From the NCBI RefSeq assembly GCF_040412425.1, contig NC_089744.1, forward strand, positions 43,131,599-43,195,598: a stretch of 64,000 nucleotides of DNA. Direction: 5' to 3'. The DNA comes from Macrobrachium rosenbergii. Taxonomy: Eukaryota > Arthropoda > Malacostraca > Decapoda > Palaemonidae. Made by a program: the position numbers and the translations under genes. Each line of letters starts with the position of its first letter. Within the stretch, counting starts at the first letter, position 1. Below, one piece after another: positions 50,344 to 63,030 of this stretch. The notes under the pieces were generated by a model, which saw only the letters and a program-made list of their open reading frames with translations, did not search any database and had not been told where the DNA came from.

Positions 50344-52118
50344 GTCATTAATGGAATCGTCTATATTTAACAAGTATTACACCCATGAGCTGGCTCCAGA
50401 GCAACGTATCTCCTGAAAAATCGACACCTACAGAGTCAAAAACTATTGACATTTAACGAAAATCAAATTGGAGGGGTAAAATATAAAATGTTCTCCCAAC
50501 CCATTTATTTTCGAACAGGTGAAGAGACACTTATCTCCACAGAGTATACGACACAGATGAAGGAATAAATGAACTTCAAATATCATTATGAACCTCACTT
50601 ATAAACAGGCAGCCGAGTCTTTTATCACTGCAATTGAATATCCTTCTAATAGGTTCGCCGATATCTCTTATTCTAGAAAATTAAATAAAACATTACTAAA
50701 ATTATTTTAGAGCACAATTAAGACTATGGGCACAGAAAACGAAGTGAAAACTCAGGCCACCAAATTCTCGGACACGCGAGGCATACTAAGGCCTGGTCCG
50801 TCAACTAGCGCTTATAAAAGTATTTCTTATTAGATGCCATATTTATAAGCGCAGTAGCAATAGGTCAGAACCGTCACTTTTAAGACATCCACATCAAAGA
50901 CCTACAAACTGTTTAACGACCAATATACTGCCTTGGTCGATATCGAAATTGTCCGTAAACTTTGGTTGGGTGTGCCCAGATGGATAATATGATGATCATG
51001 AAATATGGAGATTCACAATCAAAATCAAAATTTATTCAATAAGGGGAAATGAAGTGAACGTATAGTGAACGTAGCCTATTCTCTCTCTCTCTCTCGCCGC
51101 AACTCGATGGTAACGAGCTGAACTCAAGAGGAGGAACCAGCGTCTGATTCTCGAACCACACGACGTGGGGCGATATAGGATCGTCCCCTAAAAATCATGT
51201 AGGCCTCTGTGGGCCCAAGCAGTGAATCATGTACCTAGCTGATGGTCGACTGTTCTGAGTTACAGATGGGTCGGAGAAAAAGAGAAGTAAGAGAAGAGAG
51301 ATAAGAGGTGTGTGTTTATTACTCCGTTGCTAATAACCATCAAAACGGGAGGCTCAAGGAGGTAATTTTCATCCAGCCGAGGTACTCACTAGTCTGTCTG
51401 TCTGTCTCTCTAGAACTGTAAGTATGCGTGTGTGTGTGTGTGTTCGTTATTCATCAGCACGTGACTAGATAAGTGAAAGGATGTCAAAAAGTAAAACCTT
51501 GCTAACCACAGCCGCAAATACAGGTGGGATAAAAATATCCCCAGAGGAACTGGCAGGTGAATGGGGTTCATTTTATAACAAGGGCTAAAGAATGAGTTGG
51601 CAAGCAAATTATAGTTCTATATATATAACAGCGGGACATTTAACTTTTTCAAATGGCGTGACTTTACGTAAGAGGGTAAACACAGTGGTATCAATATAAT
51701 TTTATAACGTTTGTTTCTGGCTGGGTCGAGTTCTTTCATTATTCAAGCGAGCCCAGGTGGTCCAAGCGTAATTAGTCTGCACGGCCAACGCTGACCGTGG
51801 GGAAACTTGAATTAAAGAGATCTGTGTCCAAGCTTTGATAAAAATAAAACATCATAGGAATAGACTTTACTTAAGCTGAAAGCCGTACATAGATATAAAA
51901 ACAGAAATTAAATCTACATAAGAAATACTGCACAGATGCATTCAAACACTGCTGACAATACCTATACTAAACGATAATAATAAATATTTTTCCTATCACC
52001 CAGCTTACGACCATATACAGATAACAGTATATAGTACAGTTTGCTAAATGGGGGAAGAGTATGAAAATACTAATAATAATAATAACAATAATCCTTGTGG
52101 TATACCTATATAATGACA

Positions 52119-52463
<345 letters not shown>

Positions 52464-53206
52464 GACGTAAGAACGAACTAAAAGCACCTGCACACCATGC
52501 AAAACCCATTTTCAGTATCATCAGATAATTATACGGGGTGGTGAAAAGACGTCATGACGAACCATACAAACATTCATTCATCCAGGCGTGCTTTATCAGG
52601 CTGATAAGACACGTGTATTACTTTGGTTGGATAACCATATCAATCACGAGTGACACGTGTTTTCAATGGGGTAAAAGCCTCGACGGCTACTGAAACCGAT
52701 TCCTTATCAAACATCCTCAGTGTCAGTGGCGTCATTACAGTTCACTGGCAGCGACAGAGAATATTTACAATCAGGAAATCAATCTTGTGCAAGTCAAGAC
52801 GCGAGTCGGATAAAACCTGCCTTTCTGAGTATTTGTAAAGCAAATTCTTTATAGGCAGAGACCACTGCAGTACAATACTAGTCAATTCTTTTCATAAAAC
52901 GACAAAATCATATAAGGAGGCTTACTTCAGTTTAAAAAAAATCCTGTATACTGACAACAGAGGAATAATACTGCAACCGCAAAGCATCAGTACTCTAGTT
53001 AGCTGAAACAAATATAAGACGTCGGTTAAAGTTCTAACCATTAAACCAAAGGTGCATCTGCGAATGGCATCACTACGTTGCAAATCTGACTTGCATAATT
53101 TAATCTCATAAATTCATAAGGCGACTTGAATCCCCGACCACCAATCCACTCTAACGTCATATTCATGGACTGCCAATCACCTGATTTAAAGGATATGTTC
53201 CCAAGG

Positions 53207-53210
<4 letters not shown>

Positions 53211-53236
<26 letters not shown>
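53211..53236. repeat. Short (GA)n
   Basis: 13 units, 725 bp from the nearest recognised exon. Confidence 0.9.
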
Positions 53237-53240
<4 letters not shown>

Positions 53241-53960
53241 TTAAACCGGTATTATACAAAACATGACTACTTGACCTAGAAAGCACTTCGTATGTACACG
53301 AAATTAATTCATTGGGCATACAAAACCACTTAACCTAATGGTGACAACAGTGATGATTTTAACGAGGGGTTATGAGTGGTGGAAGAGAAAAAAATTGCAA
53401 GAGCTACGACTGATTATAGCCTTGAGCGCAGACTCTACTCATTGTTCAACATATCAAAAATAAAAAAAATAAAAAAAACACATTTTCAGCTGACGTAAAT
53501 ATGAGCCCATCTCGGCCATGTATAAACTATAACTGTCCTTCCTCTCATATTACTTTTCAGGTCGTGCAACCGAAACCAGCATTAGTTCTAATCGCTCGTG
53601 AGGGAGAACAATGCAGAAGAGGCTTCATAGATTTTTATCTCGAGTAATGACTATCCACCGGCTCTCTAATTTCTGAGGTCACGGGGGCCACGATTAAGAA
53701 AGAAGATCGAGTTTTAGCGCTTGGATTTGAAAAGGACGTGAGGTCGATTTCATTTTAAAAATATTTTCTGGGAAACTAAGCTAAAGATGCAGCTACTCTA
53801 CTGAACTATCCTGAAAGATTCCAGAAATCACATATCCAACTGATGGACAACGGCGGCCCGTGAAACCACTAACGCTTTTCTGTGAACAAACTTAGTCAAA
53901 TAAACATAGGACAAGTTATCTCCTTTTGACTTATGAGTGTAGAGCAAACGCTGTACTCAC

Positions 53961-54056
53961 CTCAGCCCAAAAACAGACGATGAGCGACCCTGCGGTGAGT
54001 ATAATCGGGTAGAAAGAACTCATAAAAGATGCTGCTAGGGTCAAGTCAGCATTGGC
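53961..54056 (-). CDS. Internal exon: third transmembrane helix ending in FWAE
   Basis: This exon is 96 bp, exactly 32 codons, phase 0. The acceptor is TATTTCCAG before 54056 and the donor GTGAGT follows 53961. The product (residues 200-231) is a short polar start, ANADLT, then a helix running to FWAE. The helix ending LIVCFWAE closely recalls the conserved LLVLFWAEI-type helix of TOM1/TOM3 proteins, supporting that family. A seven-helix protein needs about four more helices. I found no convincing next exon in 53300-53960, although the two preceding introns are only about 500-560 bp. The remaining exons are either further left, hidden among repeats, or outside the window. Confidence 0.8.
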
Positions 54057-54618
54057 CTGGAAATAATACAAATGAATAGTGTTACTTTCCCACAGATGCG
54101 AAAATGCGATATATGATGTATTTAAACTTGGCATAAACTATTGCATCCTTAACAAGGGGAAATGCACTCTAGCTACAACCTATGTAGTTAAGCTTAACAA
54201 CGCGGAGGGAGATAAATTACAAATCATGTCCAACATAATAATAATAGACACACTGTGCTATCAATTAGTAATATGGCAATGCCCAAAAGTATGACTGCCA
54301 ACAAAAGTCAGATGACTTCGTAGTATCTATTAGGAATTACTTCTATTCCTGAGCAGACTCAGGGAGTAGCCAGAGAAAATCATGCCAACGAATGCATAAG
54401 TTTACTGTGCCAGTACGAAAGTAAAATCAGTTAACTCATCGATGTAATTTTCACTTAACTGAGAACTAGAGTAAAGGTTTAATAAGTGTGAGGGCTAATG
54501 ACGAATGTGACACAGTATGAAATATGGAGTAACACTAAAAAAAAAAAAAAAACTGCAGTATCATAATAAATATAAAATAAATCTTTCTCAATAACGACAG
54601 TAGGATATTTCAACTTAC
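54057..54618 (-). other. Intron (562 bp) between helix 2 and helix 3
   Basis: Donor GTAAGT and acceptor ATTATTTCCAG, phase 0. It falls in the predicted loop after FSSP and before ANADLT. It contains a short A-run (54537-54551) and nothing else recognisable. Confidence 0.8.
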
Positions 54619-54858
54619 AGGCGACGAGAAATAGGCGCCCCTAAGAGTAGCGGCAATAAAGGTTATGACGTAGAGCAGTTTTTGGTTGGTGACCCTACAC
54701 GCCCTTCGGAGATTGGGCGTCTTTTGACGGCTGTACTCTGCCCGAACGCATACCACCAGCTGAGCTAAGCTCACGGCCGCAATCAGGTAAAACACGGTGG
54801 CGAAAGATATAAAATACGCCATGTTGGGGTCACGACAGGTGTCCCCTTCGTACTGTAC
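54619..54858 (-). CDS. Internal exon: last EGF cysteine and first two transmembrane helices
   Basis: This exon is 240 bp, exactly 80 codons, phase 0 at both ends. The acceptor is TTCTTTTACAG just before 54858 and the donor GTAAGT follows 54619. It starts VQYEGDTC, giving the sixth EGF cysteine (C127) and the complete spacing C-x3-C-x5-C-x4-C-x1-C-x8-C. A hydrophobic helix follows at residues about 132-157 (MAYFISFATVFYLIAAVSLA), then a basic loop (EYSRQKTPNLRRACRV), then a second helix at about 180-196 starting after TNQK. The TxQK-hydrophobic-R pattern of this second helix resembles the THH1/TOM1/TOM3 (DUF1084) domain, and more distantly GPR137 and TPRA1; this is recognition by eye. The loop of Lys/Arg between helices 1 and 2 suggests a cytosolic side, consistent with an extracellular EGF domain. 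Confidence 0.85.
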
Positions 54859-55357
54859 CTGTAAAAGAATAAAGCAGTACATAGTATTTATTCGAAGATC
54901 AGGTAACGTAGTCAGAATGACAATAACCATAAGCTTGTCCTTTGTCAAACTGAACATCTTATGCTATCTGGATAAATCTACGAGGAGAATATAAAGGTGT
55001 CAAACGATTTTACAACTAATGGAGACCAGCAGACGAAGAATTATACTTATACTCAAGTTGCTTCAGTTAACCTGTAAAATTTTGAAATATAAATAAAAAT
55101 ATTAACAAAGACAACTGTGCAAAGGATGCTCATTTTCATTCTTCAAAACTTACACAAACTGAACGTTTGAGATGAAGGGAAAGGTAGACATTTATGCAGA
55201 AAAAAAAAGTTTACAAATTCCCATGAACATTAAATCTATGGAATTACTTAACACTTACGAAAAATCCCTATGAATGTTATCATTAAAAAAGCTAAAAGTG
55301 CTTAAAAAATAAAATTTGAATTGCAAAATAAGAAAATCCCCGATCTCACTGACTTAC
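54859..55357 (-). other. Intron (499 bp) splitting the EGF domain
   Basis: Donor GTAAGTCAG at its 5' side and acceptor TTCTTTTACAG at its 3' side. It interrupts the EGF-like domain between the fifth and sixth cysteine, in phase 0. The joined frame reads ...FCL-VQYEGDTC, restoring normal EGF spacing, which is the best proof that the two exons belong together. Confidence 0.85.
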
Positions 55358-55861
55358 AAGACAAAAACAGGTGCCGTTGAGACACTCGCCCCTGCCCGAG
55401 CAGTTGGCCTGGCAGGTATAATTGGTCATCCTCCAGTAAATATCTCGGATGGAGGAATAGAGGGCTTTGCTCAGAGTCTCTCCGGCCAACCTGGCTAAGG
55501 AGCTGTTGCCATCATCATCTGTGGACGACGACGAAGCAGCTGGTGTGGACTGAGGAAGGGGTGGGTTGACGGAAGTGAAGAAGGGCAGGGAAGGAGTGCT
55601 CGACGGTCCATACTGCAAGCTGTTGGGGGAAGGAAGCACTGACGAAGACGCGGAATGCGCTGACGAAGACGAACCGATGCGGAAGTCCCCGCTGGGTCCA
55701 GATCCGGTTACCATACCGAAGACTTCGTCACTCCGGCGACGGTCATACACCACCAAACACCGCCTCCACCAACCAGCATACGAGCAATGCTGACGCTGAC
55801 GCTGCTCCTGCTGCCACTTCTTCAGACGGCTAACCCGCCGACGTCGCCACCACAGCCGAGA
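55358..55861 (-). CDS. 5'-most recognised coding exon: Ser/Pro-rich segment plus most of an EGF-like domain
   Basis: The frame is open from an in-frame stop at 55862-55864 down to a consensus donor, GTAAGT, at 55357-55352. The first in-frame ATG is at 55714-55712 and would give 119 codons; residues are numbered from it. Residues 1-75 are rich in Ser and Pro, as in an extracellular linker. Residues 101-118 carry five EGF cysteines (C101, C105, C111, C116, C118); the sixth is in the next exon. N-glycosylation sequons lie at N70, N98, N104 and N113, which fits an extracellular location. Codons upstream of the ATG (WWRR, a Gln/Arg run, YAGWWRRCLVVYDRRR) also look protein-like, so the real 5' end is unsettled. 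There is no signal peptide after the ATG; an upstream exon, a frameshift or a non-coding 5' part are all possible. I infer a membrane or cell-surface protein; the exact family is not proven. Confidence 0.75.
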
Positions 55862-55885
55862 TCAACAAATTCATCTGGAACCAAA
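55862..55885 (-). promoter_or_regulatory. Strong splice acceptor abutting an ATG (possible 5' exon boundary)
   Basis: On the minus strand a polypyrimidine tract TTTTCTCTTTGGTTCCAG ends at 55875 and is followed at once by ATG AAT TTG TTG. That ATG opens a 14-codon micro-ORF, MNLLISAVVATSAG, which is signal-peptide-like but ends in TAG and is out of frame with the EGF exon. The exon frame itself has TGA at 55862-55864. So if this acceptor is used, the first part of the exon is 5'-untranslated, or the sequence carries an indel that broke a signal peptide. Confidence 0.45.
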
Positions 55886-56833
55886 GAGAAAACTTGAGAT
55901 TTCAATGAATTCATCTGGCACCAATGAAAAACATTCATTCAGATTTTAAAATTCATTTGAAAAAATGGATATCTGAAATACGGCAATTTGGACAGAAAAC
56001 TTCAGACAAGTAAGACCTCTGCTCCCCAAAATGCTGCATTCCCTTGTCTCCCAGAATCTAACCAGTCAAAAGTCCCACGCCCCGCCCATCAAAACTGTCG
56101 AAAAATCCACCCATTTCGTTTTGCATAATTCTTCTAACTAACAGAAAAACCACACCAAATAAAAAATAACAAATTTCTCTTTGATCTCTGACTACTAAAT
56201 ATGGCCGTAACCTCCCTTACTCTGCAGATTGGCTTAATTAGCGGGGAATGCATAGAAAACAATCTCTTATATTTCGAAAAGTGTGGACATAGTGAAATTC
56301 ATATTTGACCACTGACCTCATCAGAACATCGGCATTTTTCATGGATTCTGCATCCCAAACATGAAGTTATCTCATAAATATAGCTGACCCTTGACCTCTA
56401 AGACCTTTATCTCGCTCTGCACATAGACTCCATTTGTAGAGTATGTTTAACAAATAGGAAGTATGTTGAATTCTCATTAGCCATTAAACCCCAGAGGCAA
56501 AAAATTACATTATTGGTTCTTACCAGCCACCTGACCACTTTTGGTTAAATTTCCATAAAAATCCACAAAATAATCATTGCCTAATCGTGTTAACAAACAG
56601 ACCAACGAACTGGATCAAATATGTAAACCACCTTCTTGGAGGAAAACTGACACACTGTGGAGTAAAAAATTTCACTTTAAAATGAAAAAGCAGATGAACT
56701 TGCAAAAGGAAAACTAAAAAAAAAAAAAAATATAAATAAAACCCATTAGGAAATACTGAAAGAGACTCCTTGGTTTTACACTGATAAGGATAACTCTTTT
56801 ACAATTACTAATGTGAAAAGTATAATTATTAAT

Positions 56834-56879
56834 TGGAAAAATATAACACCACATTAACTGGAAAAATATAACACCACAT
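56834..56879. repeat. 21-bp direct repeat, 25-bp period
   Basis: TGGAAAAATATAACACCACA plus T at 56834-56854 and 56859-56879. Confidence 0.85.
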
Positions 56880-57324
56880 AAACATTATAATGAACATTCT
56901 TGTATCTAGCATTTGAAAACTGGTGTAACACTGGGAGACACAGCAAGACAGATTCTGATTGTTGGCACTTGCACCCTTGAATCACTCAATAGAAAAAAAA
57001 AGCTGGCAATTAATGTAACCCCCCTGCACAATGCAAAGGAGCTCATGAAAGAAACAAATGCGTCACATTATGAACGCAAATGCAGAAGTCAACGTTGTAA
57101 GGGACACAGATTAGTTCCCGTCTGAAGGACTTTGCAGAATGTGGGCGTCCTCGAATCCGATTATTAAGGCGTCCTCGTGAGACAAACATCACAAAACTTC
57201 CGGACAAGACACGCCCTTGAGGAACCTATCGAGGTTTTTTTGACCGATGAATATTGTTGGAGGATGGGGACGGAAGTGGACTTAACTGTGAGAAATTGAC
57301 ATTTCATTTAATTGGACACGTGCA

Positions 57325-57641
<317 letters not shown>

Positions 57642-58782
57642 TACTAACTCGATAACATTTGCCAACATATAAGCAGAATTCAGCAGTGATCTAGCCGGGC
57701 ACACAAACCATTTCCAACTATGCCATTATCAAAAGGTTTCACTACTGAAGATGCAAATGACCTCTTTCTACTTAATGTCGTCATCACTTACTATTCAAAA
57801 ACCAAGTGTACTCTACTCCTGTATATATGCAACCATTATCTTTCTTTCACTATCTGAGGAAAACTCTATCTCCCTCTTTCTCTCATTATATTATTGACCT
57901 GTTAAAATCCTTTGTTGAATTCTGTATCTCTGTCAGTCTGCCTGTCTGTCTCTCTCAATTTGCAACCCACCATCTGGTGTAGGCCAGGTGCCTCAAAAGA
58001 ATACTATAATCAGGCTCTGGCATCCAAAGAAATGAGGCCAGTACACAGGAGAGTTAGCAGGTCCAAAACACGTGAACACGGTGATGATTTTGTTGCTACA
58101 CAACACCCGTCGCAGAACACACTTTGGCTACAGTCCTAAAAACGCCAAGGTACCTTGGGCTATATACGACGCCATGAGAGGTGACTGTGGGCCACTCGAT
58201 ACCTTAATTTCTTTCTTTTTTGTAAAGAGCCACAGGGAAGATCAACTTGATGTCTTTATTTATCACGTCTTCAGTTTGAAATAACCTATAAATCCTAACG
58301 GAAGATATATATGGGAGATTTTAAAAATTAAAAAAACAGAAAAGATGTCAGAAATGTACTTACTTAGAAATGAACATACTAAAATACAAATACTCCGATC
58401 ACACAAACACAATGCCGCTGTAACAATGCAATACTACCGACAGGCCCTTCGTGGGAACTTTTTTTTCTATTGTAAAAATTAGGACGCTGAGATGAATTTC
58501 ATTCGATTTCTCACTACAATAAGCATTAGTTAGAGACAAATGATTAAATCAAGAAGCACATAATTCTGAGGCCTTTGGAAAATATGTAAAATATTAATAC
58601 ACAAGGTATCTTTTCTCGTGTGTCTGTTTCTTCACGTGTTTCTGTGGTTTCTTACGGGGAATATTACGATTTAAAAACAGATTTTGTTCTCGTTCTCTCT
58701 TTTCTTTCTTTGTGTTTGTGTGTGTGTAGTGGGAGAGAATATTCCTGGTTTACTAATGCTTTATACATATTTTCAAAAGGAC

Positions 58783-58783
<1 letters not shown>

Positions 58784-58816
<33 letters not shown>
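58784..58816. repeat. (TC)n microsatellite
   Basis: About 16 units; outer left flank of the inverted repeat at 58823. Confidence 0.95.
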
Positions 58817-58819
<3 letters not shown>

Positions 58820-58822
58820 AAT

Positions 58823-58979
58823 ATGATAAGGTTTTATTATTGTAAACGCTTTTATATTTTAGATATGTGCATGATTATATAAAATATATATATATATACA
58901 TATACATATATAAAATCATTAATGTCCTCATGCTCATATCTAAAATATAAAAGCGTTTACAATTATAAAACCTTATCAT
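58823..58979. repeat. Inverted repeat, 45-bp arms (44/45 match)
   Basis: Arms at 58823-58867 and 58935-58979 differ at one base. The 67-bp loop is AT-rich with a short (TA)n. The repeat is bounded outside by (TC)n at 58784-58816 and (GA)n at 58986-59065, which are also mutually complementary. Confidence 0.95.
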
Positions 58980-58982
58980 GTT

Positions 58983-58985
<3 letters not shown>

Positions 58986-59065
<80 letters not shown>
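58986..59065. repeat. (GA)n microsatellite
   Basis: About 39 units; outer right flank of the inverted repeat. Confidence 0.95.
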
Positions 59066-59067
<2 letters not shown>

Positions 59068-60312
59068 AAAGGAGGTCAGAGGTCGGTGACCTCTGGAAAT
59101 CCCCTAGAAATACTCATCCATGTGGAATTTTACATCAAATGTAAGAAGCTTTTCTGCTTGCTTCCACTTTCATGGTATTCAAAATACACACACATGCACA
59201 CCTTTCAACAATCAAGTTCTATAAGAAGTAAAATATCAAAGATCACGAGTAAATAGTAAAGTCTCAAAACTTAGTTTTTGTGTCCTATCATTGTAGTTAA
59301 AATATGTGTCACTTCCTTCATTACTGACATTTTCGCACCCATTAAGAATTAATGAATGGTACCTCTGATATCTAAGATAGCGATTAAAAAGGATTTAAAA
59401 CCAAAATATGAGACACAAAAAGGAATGTTTCTTTATCTGGGACTCTTGCATACAGCATTTATTCATTTTTTGTATTTGAACACCTGCCTAGGGCAAGAAT
59501 ATAAGATTTTAAAATGCAAAAAGATTTGAGACTAAATTTGTGCATAATAAAGATGAACTCTTTTCAAGTCACACTTAGAAAAATTAAATCCATACAGAAA
59601 AACAGACATTATAGTACACGATGTTCACAAAAATAATGAACAGATAAAAAAACCATCAATTCACACGAGAAATAACAGAATAGAGCCTTTTAGAAAACTA
59701 AGTGGATAATAATCTCATTGCTTATACTTGCAAGAAATGATTACATGTTACTGTTACTTTTGAAAACAAGTTCGAACTCCCTCTGTAATTACGCAGCTAC
59801 CTACACGTGTTATTTTTGTACTGAAGAGAACAAACGGCAATTGAGTCTCAACTCAAATTTAGAGTTCATAAGAGGTTCTGATTTAGGTGAAGCAAAGCCA
59901 AAATATTCGTACCTACATTTTTCTCGCTATGTTCGCCAAAAGAAAAAGGAGAACTTCCACGCAATTAATTTAATAGTAAGTTTGTTCAAGTAGGACTCTT
60001 CAATTCGAAAAAAAAAATCATTATAGGTAAAAGAAAAAAAAAGAACGCTTTCATTGTTCTCGCTATTACGACAATCCTCCCACAAAAAGCATGTAATGAA
60101 GGTACCGATTAGCGTGCGCATCTGATAATAAAAAGGCTAAATGAAAATGTACCGCAAAGCAGTTTATTGGTCAAAGGGACAAACCTCTTCTGGAAATCTG
60201 ACCCGATACCACATTTCATCCTGTTAAGCAACTGATATGTTTGGGTACGACTCCAAAGATTCTCCACACGGCTAACACTAAATTGCTTTACATTCATCCT
60301 TCACATCTGGCC

Positions 60313-60314
<2 letters not shown>

Positions 60315-60378
<64 letters not shown>
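60315..60378. repeat. (GA)n microsatellite
   Basis: About 32 units. Confidence 0.95.
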
Positions 60379-60380
<2 letters not shown>

Positions 60381-60681
60381 ACAGCCTTGGAGAGTAACAA
60401 AGGCGTCTGTATGTAGAAGAGCATGGATTTTACTGTAGGTCCCAGCACAAACATCTGTAAGACTAAAGGATACTGACATAGCCTGTTAATCAACATCGTA
60501 ATAAGACTTTCATGTTCAACTGTACTTCCCCTACACGCACACACTCAAAATGACTGAACCCATGCCAGCCATTAACAAAATTTTGTTCCCATTAAAGACA
60601 CCCACTTCTATTCTGCAGAATATGAAGCAACTAAGAAAATATATTTCCACCTCATTCTTCCCCTAATCAATTACTATAAAA

Positions 60682-60740
<59 letters not shown>

Positions 60741-60755
60741 ATAATAATAATAAAG
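60682..60755. repeat. (CTA)n-(ATA)n microsatellite
   Basis: About 19 CTA units, then five AAT-type units. Confidence 0.95.
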
Positions 60756-61150
60756 TCGAGACCACGTTGCGAAAAAATGGTCACCACATGTCTCATGAAT
60801 GCATTAAACAGTGCCAACCTTTACATGTAAAAGGAGACGAAAGATATGAAGGAAAGGAAGCGAAAAGGGGTCGTCGTCCTCTAACTACATAAAATATACT
60901 TGAAACGTGAGCATAACTGCCGAGAGATCATCTTTCCTGAAACCGGCCCCTCGTGTCGAGTAATGGCATCTCTCTCTCTCTCTTTCTCCGTAGTGAAGTG
61001 GCTTCGCCACCTCACAAGAGCCGCAACTTCAATCTCAAGTTAGGAAGGGACGATTTCAGCTCGCTCCCCTGAACCCATTAAACCTCAGTTGACCCGAAGA
61101 AGAAAATCATGTATCTGGTTGTAAATCGACTTTTGTGGGTCACAGTCTAG

Positions 61151-61153
<3 letters not shown>

Positions 61154-61219
<66 letters not shown>
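61154..61219. repeat. (GA)n microsatellite
   Basis: About 33 units. Confidence 0.95.
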
Positions 61220-61223
<4 letters not shown>

Positions 61224-62753
61224 CTGTACCTACATATAGCACTTCACCGTACCGAAGATGGGAGAGATTCCTTGGCACAAAACCTCATGAATAGTCTATC
61301 TTTTCTTTGGCAGTGAACGAATTCCTTGCATAATACAAAAAAATCCACTTTTCCTTCTCTGGCGTTGAACTAATTTATTAAATAATGAAAAAAAAATCCT
61401 TCTTCTTCTATGTCATAAAACTTTCAAGCAATGACATGGTCGCCCAAAACTGGCACTCCCCAGGCGAGGACAGGACAACAGTAAACGCTAAACGAGAGGT
61501 TCCCGAAAGAGGTCATTCGTCACGATAGACACGCTATGGGAGCCATACACACATCTACTATTATTGTGGCCCTCAAGCCTCATTTCATCATTACATCGAG
61601 ATTTGTTGCAAGTTATTATTATTATTATTATTATAAAAAATGTACACAAAACCGTATATAAACAGCCGAAGGGTCCATTGTCTTCTAAACAAGCATATAT
61701 AGAGTCCCTTCTGTGAAAAGGAAGAACAAATAAATAATAATAATAATAAAATTTTACTGGAGGCTAAATTTTATATTTTTTGTATAATATGGTTTCATCC
61801 ATTTCGTAAGAATCAGTTAGAATGCCTTTATGCGACCTCGTAACACCTGCCAACCTTCACCGCCTCAATGGCAAAATGAGGCTAAATTTATTACGGACCA
61901 TTTATTCTATCACATTATTTCCTTTTCTCAATGTTGCTGCTATTCTATTTCACAATCTGTTTACAAGGTTACTGCATCAAGATTTCGATATCTCCATAAG
62001 CACTGTCTTGCACAAGGTATACTTGAGCAATGTTCTCCCCCCCCTCTCTCTCTCTTTCTGAAAAGCTGACTAATCGTTTAATCTAAACCCAGAAAAAATG
62101 TTCGGACAGTAAAGAGACCCATGCAGTATCGGGGTAAGGAAAGACCGGCCAATTAACTTACCATCCGAACGATGTGACACACCAACAGTATTACACCCGA
62201 TAAAAGTAGAAACTTCTTTAAAAAATGTATTTAAAAGCAAAAATTCAACTATACCTTCAAACACTTAACATCCCAATATAAATATCCCTATAAAAATCAG
62301 TCCTGTCCAAGACTAGTAGATGTAACACAATTTTTAGCAAACATGGAGGTGGGAAAGATATATGATTCCAATCCATTATGCACCAATATCAATAAAGACA
62401 GAACGAGTGCAAGGGAAGGAAACAAACACAAACAACCTTACGACATTCCCCTAAGTACTAAGGCTATCTAAAAAAAAGCGTGTCTAGCATATGCGGTTCC
62501 ATGCCTCAATAACCAACTTTTACTTTTGGGGAGGACTCGAGCAGATTGCAGTATCACGTTGCACTAACTCACCTCCATACCACACGACACTTGGGCAGAT
62601 TTCATCCAGAAATGGAATCAGAATAAGAGATGACGACAAACGTGCCACCCACAAAATAACATGACTAGTAGCACTAACATCTTAATTAACAAAAAACAGT
62701 AAATTACATACTATGGCTTCATATTTTTCTTTCTGCACAAACAAAAAATAAAT

Positions 62754-62994
62754 ATGCAAACCCACACAAGCTTGAAATCACGACTGAAGACTAAGGAGGG
62801 TAATAGGAAAACACCAGGAGTTGATGCGATTACAAAGGAGACGTTGCGGTGCGGTGGTGAGTCTGTGACTGAGAGGCTGACCAGAATGAGTAAGATATGT
62901 CTGGATGAGGGAAAAGTTCCCAAAGTCGTTTCTATCACCTATTTATTAAGGTGTGCAAGTGAGAGAAACGACTGCACGAATTATAAGGGTATAA

Positions 62995-63030
<36 letters not shown>

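Noticed and set aside
53034..53051. tRNA A-box-like TGGTTTAATGGTTAGAAC on the minus strand
   Set aside because: No matching B box at the correct distance; kept only as a note.
55566..55793. Plus-strand frame of 75 codons
   Set aside because: Antisense shadow of the EGF exon, which has splice sites and EGF cysteines on the minus strand.
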